The notes beneath the pieces are model-generated. The model worked only from the letters and a program-made list of their open reading frames with translations, had not been told where the DNA came from and ran no database searches. The position numbers and the translations under genes are program-made. From Leptodactylus fallax (taxonomy: Eukaryota; Chordata; Amphibia; Anura; Leptodactylidae), in NCBI GenBank assembly GCA_947044405.1, contig CAMRHE010000156.1:3225001-3289000 (forward strand): a DNA stretch of 64,000 nucleotides, written 5' to 3'. This document shows positions 23,446 through 33,489 of this stretch, one piece after another (within the stretch, counting starts at the first letter, position 1; each line of letters opens with the position of its first letter).

Positions 23446-24695
23446 AAATCAGTTTGATCTCACCACTCCGCTGGTTCATGTAGTTCGCCTGTATATCAGG
23501 AGGTCAGTCAGAATGGGTGCTGGGTCCCGTGCATACTCTAACTCACCCTTAATTCTTACCTCTAACCCCCATAACTCCCGCCCTAACAAGGGCAGTACCA
23601 TGCAGTTGTCCCTAAAAAAGTTATCCCTAAATGTCCCTACGTACGTTTCACGGTGGAGAAACCGTTCATCAGGGGACCTATCTCCTAAGGAAATAGTAGA
23701 AAAATCTATATAGGGTTAATCTCAATACTCCAATAATGGAGGAGAAGCATATATACTGGTCATCATTATATATAGACCAGTTCTCAGACAAAAAAACAGC
23801 AGCCTGCTGATCAATACAGTGGTAAGGTCAGCAGTTGAGCTACTCTAATTATAAAAAACGTTGGTGGCAAAGTTACCTGTCATCTGACATGTTTAAATAC
23901 ACCCCCTTATGAATTAATTATTGTATAACTGCTGGTTCCACAGGTTAAATGGGAGTGAGTGGCAATATCCACCCATGTGTATATGATGCCGGCGTCCATA
24001 GTTACCAATAGAGCATGCATGAATGCGTGATGACGTCAGTCGCATACGTGAATGCGTAATGACGTTATCCCGTTGATCATAACATCTTGAGTAACTAGTT
24101 AGGTATGAGAGCTGCATCTATCACACTGCACATGTCCGAATGTATTACCGCAAGTGCGCGATGACATCAGTAATGTGCATTCATGCGTAATGACGTTATC
24201 CCGTTAACCATGATATCTCAAGCATCTAGTTAGGTATGGAGACTTTATTTATCACACTGCGCATGTCTACATAACTTCTAGACTGACGTCATTGCGTCTG
24301 CGCAGTACTATCTCCAAACTTAACCTTCGTATGATGCATTTCAAGGCATCGTTTATAATAAAACTACCCCACATGCGTTATTCAAATAAAAGTAATTTAA
24401 TACCAAAACACAATCTTAAAGGGGAAATAAGCATATAAAGCCATCCATATATCAAACCCTTCCCTATCATTACCGCATATTATATATATATCTCAATTGA
24501 GCCCATCAATCACTATATAAGTATAGACTCATTTAAAAGGAAGAGAAGTAGAGAAAAAACTTTTCTCAATATCAGTAACGGTCAATAACAATATCCCAAA
24601 TTTAATTTAATATGTATGCTGACTACATAACATTTTTATCAAGTTTGGAGAGACATCCTTTTTCCTTACAGTTCACAGCAACTTAGTCAGTTTAG
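23446..24695 (-). repeat. Hammerhead-ribozyme repeat, likely Penelope-like element terminal region
   Basis: About 1.25 kb without an open frame of recognisable function. It contains a hammerhead ribozyme on the minus strand (23633-23677). Upstream of it in that orientation are two imperfect 131-bp tandem units (24054 and 24185), each with GCGTAATGACGTTATCCCG and a TGCRCATGTC motif. Type I hammerheads with a minimal stem III are known from Penelope-like elements and amphibian repeats. No reverse transcriptase or GIY-YIG nuclease frame is present here, so the assignment rests on the ribozyme alone. The right limit is arbitrary, at the next gene. Confidence 0.5.
23633..23677 (-). ncRNA. Type I hammerhead ribozyme
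   Basis: On the minus strand the parts are, in order: stem I 5' strand GUCCC (23677-23673), CUGAUGA core, stem II ACGGU/ACCGU closing loop UUCUCC, GAAAC, loop GUAC, cleavage triplet GUA (23640-23638), and stem I 3' strand GGGAC (23637-23633). Every conserved core base (CUGAUGA, GAA, A15.1-U16.1) is present and both long stems pair perfectly. Stem III is two base pairs, the minimal form known from Penelope-like retroelements. Predicted self-cleavage is after the A at 23638. Confidence 0.85.
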
Positions 24696-26507
24696 ATGGC
24701 ATCAAGAGGTTGCATACATCCAGCAGACGCATTTTGCTACGTATGTGGCCAGTTTATAAAGACAAAAGCGAAAAAGTACTCTGTGGAAGCATCTGCTAAG
24801 ATGTGTGAGGCCTACAAAGCATACTTCGGCATGCCTGTTGGTGACCAAGACAAACCATGGGCTCCTCATTTCACATGTGAGCACTGCAAGAAAACTCTTG
24901 AAGGTAAGTGGATAAATGCTACTCTCTTAAATAGCAGATTAACTGTGTTAATATTGTAAATATCACTAGTCATTAGTGTGAAATAGGCCTAAATCAAATT
25001 CTCAATCCAAATATTATTTTGTTTGCTTATAGGTTGGTACAGGGGAGAGAAGAGAGCCATGCATTTTGCTATCCCAAGAATTTGGCGTGAACCGACTGAT
25101 CACTCAACAAATTGCTACTTCTGCATGGTGGACCCTTCCAAACGTCGCACTGGCAAAAATGCACCGCCTGTAATGTATCCTGTCATTCCGCCATCTATTG
25201 CCCCAGTACCACACTGCCCTGAACTTCCTGTACCAACACCTCCAGACAGAGCTACACCGCCTTCAAAAGAAAGCAGCAGGTCAGACATCGAGGAAGACGT
25301 TGAAGATCACGATTTCTCTTCATATGCAGATGAGGAGCGGAAGCCATACTACCCTAACCAAAAAGACCTCAACGATCTGATCAGAGACCTTGCTCTCACC
25401 AAGTCCAACGCTGAGCTTCTGACATCAAGGCTCAAGCAATGGAACTTATTAGATGAAAGCGTCCAAGTCACAGATCAGAGGAAGCGTCACCAAGTTTTTT
25501 CCATCTTCTTCAGTCATCAAGATGGACTGTGCTTCTGCAACAATGTGGCCGGTCTATTCGAGGCTATAGGTATCACCTGTAACCCGAATGAGTGGCGCCT
25601 CTTCATAGACAGCTCATGCAAGAGCCTCAAAGCCGTGCTGCTTCACAATGGGAACAAGTATCCGTCTCTTCCTGTAGCTCACTCGGTGCACCTGAAAGAG
25701 GAATACACCAGTGTCAAGATGTTGCTAGGTGCCTTGAAGTATGATGAGTATGGCTGGGAAGTTATCGGAGATTTCAAAATGGTGTCATTCCTGATGGGCC
25801 TCCAAGGTGGTTTTACTAAGTATCCTTGCTTTATTTGCCTTTGGGACAGCCGGGATACTGAAGCGCACTACCACAGGCGGGACTGGCCTCAGCGGACAGA
25901 GTTCACTGTGGGGAAGAACAATGTAAAGTGGGAGCCACTGGCGGACCCACGCAAGGTGCTGATGCCACCACTACACATCAAGTTGGGGCTCATAAAACAA
26001 TTTGTCAGGGCTCTAGATAAGGAGTCGAGAGCTTTCAATAACCTCCAAGATCTTTTACCTAAGCTGTCTGAAGCAAAGATCAAAGCTGGTGTCTTCGTCG
26101 GACAAATCAAGAAGTTCATAGAGTGCAGTGAATTTCCCAAGAAGCTGAATAGGAAGGAGAGAGCAGCTTGGAACAGTTTTGTCGCAGTGGTTCGCTGCTT
26201 CCTAGGCAATCATAAAGATGAAAACTATGTACAACTAGTTCAGACTCTGATAAAGAACTATGCTGCAATGGGCTGCAGGATGTCACTCAAAATCCATATC
26301 CTTGATGCTCATCTTGATAGGTTCAAAGAGAACATGGGTGCTTATTCAGAGGAGCAAGGCTAGCGCTTTCATCAGGACATTATGAACTTTGAACGCCATT
26401 ACCAAGGACAATATAACGAAAACATGATGGGCGACTATATTTGGGGATTGATTCGTGAAACTGATTTGCAGTATAGTCGTAAATCTCGGAAAACCGCACA
26501 CTTCTGA
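24696..26507 (+). pseudogene. Two-exon zinc-finger protein of probable transposon origin, one nonsense codon
   Basis: Exon 1 (24696-24903) starts MASRGCIHPADAFCYVCGQF and has a two-pair cysteine finger (CYVC and CEHC). A 129-bp intron (24904-25032) has GTAAGT at the donor and TTGCTTATAG at the acceptor, and splicing joins LEG to WYRGEKRAM in frame. Exon 2 carries another Cys pair (CYFC), a Pro/acidic linker, then conserved-looking blocks LFIDSSCKSLKAVLLHNGN, YPCFICLWDSRD and PPLHIKLGL. I recognise this as a protein family found in many copies in arthropods, cnidarians and fishes. Asp/Glu residues in FIDSS, GDFK and SEEQG look like a DDE-type core, which is inference. A TAG at 26361-26363 sits just after SEEQG, where relatives have Glu; the frame then continues to TGA 26505-26507. 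No terminal repeats were found. Confidence 0.75.
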
Positions 26508-27822
26508 ACAGTTTTTGGTAATCTGTGTAAATTTGCAATGCATATAGTGTTCTTAGTCTGACTGTATAAATGAGAAGATGCAAAATCGTCTGTTTCTATA
26601 GTAAAAATGCATAATTTTCGTTGCCGTGGTCACAAAAGCGAAGTTTATGATGAATGTAAGCAATTTTTAATTTGTTTTAGACATAAGCAATTGGAATATA
26701 ACATTTAAAAGCTGGGAACAAAATTTGTGTTACATAGTGTAATAATACCCCTTGAGAAATGCCATGAGGGGTGTAGTTTCTAAAATAGGGTCATATTTTG
26801 GGAGTGAATTATTTATTTTATTTCAGGGCCTCTGCAAATGCCAGCCAAGGCAGTTTAAATGTCCAGTTAGGCCTCAAATGTGGATAGTGCTCTAACAGTT
26901 CTGAGCCCTGTCGTTTTTTCCCGGCATAAGATTAGGGCTGTATTGTTTCCAAAATCAGGAAACAGAGCACAATAACTGTAGAGATGACTTTTCACAGTAC
27001 CACAAGCTGGACATATCGAGCACTGAAATAGCATATATCTGGAAACATTTAAATTTTCATTTTGCATCATCCACTGCACATTTCTTTTTGGAAACCATCT
27101 CTTGGATCAAAATGCTCATTATACTCCTTGATAAATTCTGTGAGGAGTGTAGTTTCCAAAATGTGGTCACTTTTTGGGTGTTTCCATTGTACTGGTACTT
27201 TAGGGGCTCTTCAAAAGCAACATGGCACCCGAAAACCATTCCAGCAAAATCTACCCTCCAAAAGCCAAAAAGCGCTCTTTCTGTTCTGAGTCCTGCCATG
27301 TACCCATACAGCAGTTTATGACCACATATGGGGTATTGCTGTGTTCAGGAGAAATTGTGTAATGACCTGTGGGATGCTTTTTCTCCTTTAACCCGGTGAA
27401 AATTAAAAAAATTGATGGTCTTTTGGCAAAAAAATATATGTTAATAAAATCTGTGAAACAGCTGTTGGGTCAAAATGCTCACTATACCGCTTGTTAAATT
27501 CTGTGAGGGATGTAGTTTTCAAAATGTGACTTTTTGTGAGTTTCCATTGTACTGGTATTTTAGGGGCTCTGGTATGGCACCCGAAAATTATTCTTGGAAA
27601 AAGTGGACTACAAAAGCCAAATAGCACTCTTTCCATTCCAAGCACCTCTATGTACCCACATAACAGTTTATGACAACATATAGGGTATTACCATGTTCAG
27701 GAGAAAATATATAACGAACTGTGGGGTGCTTTTTCTCTTTTAACACTTTGTGAATATGAAATATTTGGGGCTAAAATGACGGTTTACTGGAAAAAAAATA
27801 TGTAAAAAGTTAAGTCCAGATT

Positions 27823-27859
27823 CCTCTGGACGAAGCCTGTGGCGAAACGCGCGTCGAGG
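27823..27859 (+). ncRNA. Degenerate hammerhead ribozyme
   Basis: CCUC (27823-27826) can pair with GAGG (27856-27859) as stem I. GCC-UGU-GGC forms stem II and GAAAC-GCGC-GUC gives the 3' core with a minimal stem III. The 5' core reads CUGGACGA instead of CUGANGA, one base too many, so activity is doubtful. The predicted cleavage site is between 27855 and 27856. Confidence 0.55.
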
Positions 27860-28320
27860 TGTTTGTTACCTAGGTGGGTTTTTTCAGGATATTTTACTTA
27901 TGCTATACGTGGTTTCCTTAGCACATATTTTATATATTATATCATGATTTATGGTTCATTTCCTTATAGTTCTTAGGTGTATTTTTTACACAAAGATCTT
28001 TAACACCCTATTTATCAAGAGACATATATATATATATATATATATTTTATATTGTGCTTTTTTGGATCTTCTATGTACTTCCACTATGTGATTTCCTGAT
28101 TCTCCTGCTTTTGTATATGTTTATTTTGCATTTGGTCTTTTCTTGGATTTCCCCATGTGGAGGTGTTTGTTACTTAGGTGGGTTTTTTCAGGACATTTTA
28201 CTTATGCTATACGTGGTTTCCTTAGCACATATTTTATATATTATATCATGATTTATGGTTTATTTCCTTATAGTTCTTAGGTGTATTTTTTACACAAAGA
28301 TCTTTAACACTTTATTAAGA

Positions 28321-28374
<54 letters not shown>

Positions 28375-28480
28375 GCTTTTTTGGATCTTCCATGTACTTC
28401 CACTATGTGATCTCCTGATTTTCCTGCTTTTGTATATGTTTATTTTTCATTTGGTCTTTTCTTGAATTCCCCCATGTGTT
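27856..28480 (+). repeat. 304-bp tandem duplication with TA microsatellites
   Basis: GAGGTGTTTGTTAC starts at 27856 and again at 28160. The two copies run in parallel to about 28159 and 28480 (CCCCATGTG), differing mainly in the length of the (TA)n tract (about 28023-28045 versus about 28323-28371). Confidence 0.9.
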
Positions 28481-29358
28481 CATATGTTGTTGTGTTTATT
28501 TATTCTTCAATAAATTATATGATTGAACTTTTACTCATGTGTGAGCATGAATTTGTTTTTTGGTTTATTGCTACTTGTCTCGCACATACTTTGTGATTTA
28601 GCTATTTGCCCATTAGTTTTCTGGAAAAAAAATATGTAAAAAGTTAAAAAGCTCCTTCCCTTTGGCAGTATACATCCACATGTGGGGGATTTTCATGCTT
28701 GGGAGAAATTGCATAAATAATTGTTTGCTGCACTTTCCCCTTTAACCCCTTGTGAACATATAAACTTAGGATTAAATGAACGTATTATTGAAAAAAAATG
28801 TCTAAATTTCACCTCCATATTCTTTTAATTTTTGTTCAAAGGGTTAAAAAAAAGTTTCCAAATGCTGTTTTGAATTATTTGAGGGTTGCAGTTTTGAAAA
28901 TGGGGTGATTTATGAGGGGGTTCTAATATATAGGCCTTTAAAATACCCTTAAGAAGTGAAGTGGTCCCTAACAAATGGGTTTGAGAATTTTTTTTGTAAA
29001 TCTAGAAAATCATTGTTACACTTGTAAGCCTTCTAACATCCAAAATAAATTAAAGGATGTTTAAATGATGATGCCAATAAAATGCAGAAGTATGGTAGAT
29101 AACATTTACTAACTGTTTTGAGTGGTATGTCTGTCAGAAAAGCAGAGCACTTCACATTTTGAAAATTGCGAATGTTTCCAATTTTCTGTCAAATTTCCAA
29201 TTTTTTTATAAATAAATGCAAAAAAATTTACTAGCATGAAGTACCATGAGTCACAAAAAAGATATTCTCAAAATCACTTGGATAAGTTAAAGCATCTTAA
29301 AGTTATTGCCACATAAATTGACAAGTCAGCGTTGAAAACTGGGGCTATGTCCTTAGGC

Positions 29359-29575
29359 TAAGGCCCCACGTTGTGAAAACGTAGCTTTTTATTGTTGCAG
29401 ATTTTGCTGCGATTTTTTTTGGAGCCAAAGCCAAGAATGGCTACAACAGGAATGGAAAATATATAGGAAGTACTTATACTTCTACCTTCTGTTCAATCCA
29501 CTACTGGCTTTGGCTCAAAAAAACTGCAGCAAAATCTGCAGCAAAAAAGCTGAGTATCTGCAATGTGGGGCCTTA
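29359..29575. repeat. Palindromic MITE (AGGCCCCA family)
   Basis: TAAGGCCCCACGTTG at the left and TGTGGGGCCTTA at the right are inverted ends. Inner arms with TTGTTGCAGATTTTGCTGC and GCCAAAGCCA also pair. About 217 bp, no coding capacity. Confidence 0.85.
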
Positions 29576-30914
29576 GCTTTAGGCTGGGTCCCTACATTGC
29601 GAAGACACAGCATTTTGGCTGTAGCAGAAAACACTAGGTTTTATAGTACTTGCAAAGTGGATGGGATTCTGGCTAAAAAAAGTGGATGGGATTCTGCAGA
29701 AAAAAAAATCTGAGATTTCAAAAACGCAGCATGTCAATTATACCTACGGCCCCTCAAAAAACTATGCCCTATGCATCTCCGTACACAGAAATCTAAAATT
29801 GTTACGGGTGTCAGAGCATGGTAACTTTAAGAAAATTTTTTTTTTTTTTTGCAATGTCTAGGTTTTTTGTTAAGGGATTAAAATGGAGGTGATAATGTAT
29901 GTAAGAATAAATCCATTTTTACTTTCTATACCAACCCTGCTGGATGCATGTGTTTTTGTTTTTTTTTGTCTTGTTTTGTTTTTTTTAATCCTGGAAAATC
30001 CCTTCAAGACATATGTAGGAATATATGTAATGTAGTCTTCTCTAGGAGACTGTGTTGGATTTACACAGTTCCTATTGAAGTTTCAAACTTTCCCCTAGCA
30101 CTGGTGGAGGTTCACTTCAATGTAGCATATTTTTCTCAGAATATACTGTATTTGAACCAAATATAGAAATCTGCCAGATAATTTTTGGTGACCATTGCTT
30201 GCACCTTCCTTTCTTTGCTGCTAATGTATATTCCTTCATAATAGGTTATATACCGTCTGTCAACTCTTTCAGTAATAATCAGATACAGATGTCAAGTAGG
30301 ATATTCATTTTGTATCTTTCCAGATTGTTTCACTGGGGTTCATTGATGTAATGGCCAATTCATAAACTGGATAAATATTGGTATGTAAGGTTTTCCATAA
30401 TGTGCAGATTAAAGGCAGTTGATTCCACAGATATGGTAGATGTGTAATAATAATAATATTAGCAACATATCTTAACATCAGCAGCAATGTTAATGTAAAT
30501 GTATTGCCAGTCATTATGCTGTACAACTTCAGACCAAACAATCCCTTCCCTTCTTTAGTCTTCTGATATAAAATCATAAGTATGTGCGTCTAAAACAATA
30601 AAGACAATTTTTGACTGACCGATATAAAAAATATATTTGACTTATATGTTACCTTCACAAGCTAAAGGGAGTTTGTGATCAGTAAACTGGTTATAAACCT
30701 AGATAAACAGTTTCCAAATATGCCTTTGCTATTCAGCTTTGGAGCCTCATTTTCATGTAAATTGTTATTTTATTCATATGCAAATGAGGAAAAAGTGATA
30801 AGCCAAGAATACAGAACTGAGACCAAAGCCCAATCAAGCTAAGGCACACTCCCAAAGAACTTTTCCCCTCATCTTTTATTTATGATTTTACTGAACATGC
30901 TGATGCACTGTATT
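29576..30914. other. Non-coding, mostly unique-looking sequence
   Basis: After a partial further copy of the GGCTGGGTCCCTACATTGCG type repeat (29581 to about 29760), the remaining ~1.1 kb shows no supported gene. This is the left flank of the nested hAT insertion. Confidence 0.5.
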
Positions 30915-31029
30915 GTTGTAACCAAGGCCGGCGTTAGGGGGGGGGGTGCAAACTGGGCAATTACCCAGGGCCCCAACACCCATAGGGGCCCCATACTTTC
31001 CCTACTATTAGGACTCTTAATCGGCAGTA

Positions 31030-32185
31030 CAGTCATGGCCAAAAGTTTTGAGAATGATACAAATATTAATTTTTACAAAGTCTACTGCTTCAGTTTTTCT
31101 AATGGCAATTTGCATATACTCCAGAATGTTATAAAGAGTCATCAGCTTAACAGCAATTACTTGCAAAGTCAATATTTGCCTAGAAAATGAACTTTATCCC
31201 CCAAAACACATTTCAACATCATTGCAGCCCTGCCTTAAAAGGACCACCTAACATCGTTTCATTGATTGCTCCATTAACACAGGTGTGGGTGTTGATGAGG
31301 ACAGGGCTGGAGATCAATCTGTCATGATTAAGTAAGAATAACACCACTGGACACTTTAAAAGGAGGCTGGTGCTTGCCATCATTGTTTCTCTTCTGTTAA
31401 TCATGGTTATCTCTAAAGAAACACGTGCAGTCATCATTGCACTGCACAAAAATGGCCTAACTGGGAAGAGTATTGCAGCTAGAAAGATTGCACCTCAGTC
31501 AACAATCTATCGCATCATCAAGAACTTCAAGGAGAGAGGTTCCTTTGGTGCCAAAAAGGCTCCAGGGCGCCCAAGAAAGACCAGCAAGCGGCAGGACCGT
31601 CTCTTAAAAGTGTTTCAGCTGCGGGATCGGGCTACCAGCAGTGCAGAGCTTGCTGAGGAATGGCAGCAGGCAGGTGTGAGTGCATCTGCACGCACTGTGA
31701 GGCGGAGACTCTTGGAGCAAGGCCTGGTCTCAAGGAGGGCAGCAAAGAAGCCACTTCTCTCCAGAAAAAACATCAGGGACAGACTGATATTCTGCAAAAG
31801 GTACAGGGAGTGGACTGCTGAGGACTGGGGTAAAGTCATTTTCTCTGATGAATCCCCTTTTCGATTGTTTGGAACATCTGGAAAACAGCTTATTCGGAGA
31901 AGAAGAGGTGAGCGCTACCACCAGTCTTGTCTCATGCCAACTGTAAAGCATCCTGAAACCATGCATGTGTGGGGTTGCTTCTCAGCCAAGGGAATCGGCT
32001 CTCTCACAGTCTTGCCTAAAAACACAGCCATGAATAAAGAATGGTACCAGAATGTCCTCCAAGAGCAACTTCTCCCAACCGTCCAAGAGCAGTTTGGCGC
32101 TCAACAATGCCTTTTCCAGCATGATGGAGCACCTTGCCATAAAGCAAAGGTGATAACTAAATGGCTCAGGGAACAAAACATAGAG
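31030..32185 (+). mobile_element. Tc1-like element, 3' end missing
   Basis: TA at 31028-31029 precedes CAGTCATGGCCAAAAGTTTT, a recognisable Tc1 left end. The element continues into a transposase frame that stops matching the family at about 32185. There a palindromic repeat begins. The right end of the element is absent from the window. Confidence 0.9.
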
Positions 32186-32443
32186 ATGGTGGTTTTTCCT
32201 GCAGCATTTTGCACAGAAAGTTCACAGAGGTTTCCTCTGCGGACTTTCTGCTTCAATTATATCTATAGGGAAACCGCTGGCATTTCCGTAGGTATAATCG
32301 ACATGGTGCGATTTCCAAAACTGCGACTGTTTTGGAAATCGCAGAGTTTCCGCTGCGCATATTTTACTGCAAATTTGGGATGGGATGGGGCCCCATGTGG
32401 CGAAAAAAACCATGGCATTCTAGCAAATCCCATCCACACATAG
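31403..32443 (+). pseudogene. Tc1 transposase fused to MITE-derived tail
   Basis: MVISKETRAVIIALHKNG (start 31403; an ATG at 31370 is also in frame) begins a good Tc1 N-terminus: helix-turn-helix, GRPRKTSKRQDR linker, first catalytic Asp in VIFSDESPFRLFG, GCFSAKGIGSLT and second Asp in FQHDGAPCHKAK. At KWLREQNIE (about 32185) the frame runs into a palindromic repeat and continues about 85 codons of unrelated sequence to 32443. The third catalytic residue (the Glu of the NPIE motif) is therefore missing and the protein cannot be a working transposase. DNA binding by the N-terminal part remains possible in principle. Confidence 0.88.
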
Positions 32444-32690
32444 CGGAAAAATATGTGCAGCAGACGCACTGCGATTTCCAAAACCGTTGCAGTTTTGGAA
32501 ATTGCAGCATGTCAATTATACCTACAGAAACACTCGCGGTTTCCATATAGGTGTATTGAAAACAGAAAGTCCACAAGGGAAATCTCTGCAGACCTTCTGT
32601 GAAAAGCGCTGCGGGAAAAAACACGTTACCGCCATGGTTTTTCCTGCAGCGCTTTTTTTTGCAGCAGCCCGGTACATGGGGCCTTAGTCC
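32186..32690. repeat. Palindromic MITE-like repeats (one half copy and one full copy)
   Basis: From 32385, GGGGCCCCATGTGGCG and its inverse CATGGGGCC near 32680 enclose arms with GATTTCCAAAAC and GTTTTGGAAAT. The region 32186-32384 has the same arms (TGGTTTTTCCTGCAGC, GTTTCCGCTGCGC) and looks like a half copy in front. It interrupts the Tc1 transposase. Confidence 0.75.
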
Positions 32691-33361
32691 TAATAAAGCC
32701 CAAGTGCCACTTTCATTAAATTAATTGACCCTCATATTATGCCCCTGATTCCCCCTGACATAAATACTGCACCTCTAATGACCCCTTATATCAATGACCA
32801 CCCCCTTATGTTCATAATGCCTCCTAATATAAATGATGCCCCCTAATGGCCCCTTATATAAATTACCTCCCCCCTTGTATTCATAATACCCTGTAATAAC
32901 CCTTATATAAATGACCCCCCCATCGTCATAATTTCCCCTAATGAATCCTCCCTTATAGTTATATTCCCCCCTCCTAACCACCCCTTATACTATTAATATA
33001 CCCACAAAAAAAAGTCATACTCACCTGCGATGATGAATGGAGCCTCCGCCGCTTCCTCCCTGTCCACGCAGAGGAAGTCAGTATATGAGCGCGGGCGGCG
33101 CGATGTTGTGACGTCATCGCGCCACCCGTGCTGAGAAGCAGACATCGTCTGTGGTCTCGGCGTCTTGTAAGCCGCAGGCCTGTATTGGCTTGCGGTTTAC
33201 AAGACAGTTAAGCACCAGGAAGCATTGTAACTAGATCGGTATCTGCAGACACCGATCTAGTTAGAAATAAAGGATGTATTAATGGCAGCCCTGGGGTGGG
33301 CCCCCAAAGACTCAGTGGGCCCGGGGCAGCCGCCCCTTCTGCCCCCCGCTAGCTACGCCTC
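32691..33361. mobile_element. Right part of a hAT-like non-autonomous element
   Basis: CCTTATATAAATGACC-type short repeats lead into a CpG-rich core with TACTCACCTGCGATG and GTGACGTCATCGCGCC. The segment ends GGGGCAGCCGCCCC and CTAGCTACGCCTCTG at 33361, the inverse of a CAG-start hAT end. The matching left end was not found, and no target duplication is visible. Confidence 0.5.
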
Positions 33362-33489
33362 TGATATGAATGTATGTGTGTAAATATATAGTATATATGT
33401 AGGTATATACAGCATATTATTGTCTGTCTATCTATATTTTCTTCTGTACATGTGTACAATTATACATACTAGAATTGTATTGTATAGTG

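Larger units (their letters stand above)
27814..28620 (+). mobile_element. Hammerhead-bearing retroelement fragment with 27-bp target duplication
   Basis: Identical 27-base sequences starting CTGGAAAAAAAATATG lie at 27787-27813 and 28621-28647, in a repeat whose other copies lack the insert. The 807-bp insert begins with a degenerate hammerhead, then a 304-bp unit present twice in tandem (27856-28159 and from 28160), each ending in a TA microsatellite and a pyrimidine-rich stretch. It then has a non-repeated tail with AATAAA (CTTCAATAAATTATATG). Long, variable target duplications and tandem terminal units are features of Penelope-like elements. No protein frame is present. Confidence 0.65.
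26740..29352 (-). repeat. Reverse fragment of the TTAA-type repeat seen at 38130-43043
   Basis: Segments such as AATTCTGTGAGGAGTGTAGT, CATATGGGGTATTGCTGTG-like stretches and the end near 29200-29350 (rc of GCAATAACTTTGAGACGACT) match the element at 38130-43043 in the opposite orientation. Both termini are lost. An 807-bp insertion with its target duplication lies at 27814-28620. All open frames here are shadows without protein similarity. Confidence 0.75.
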
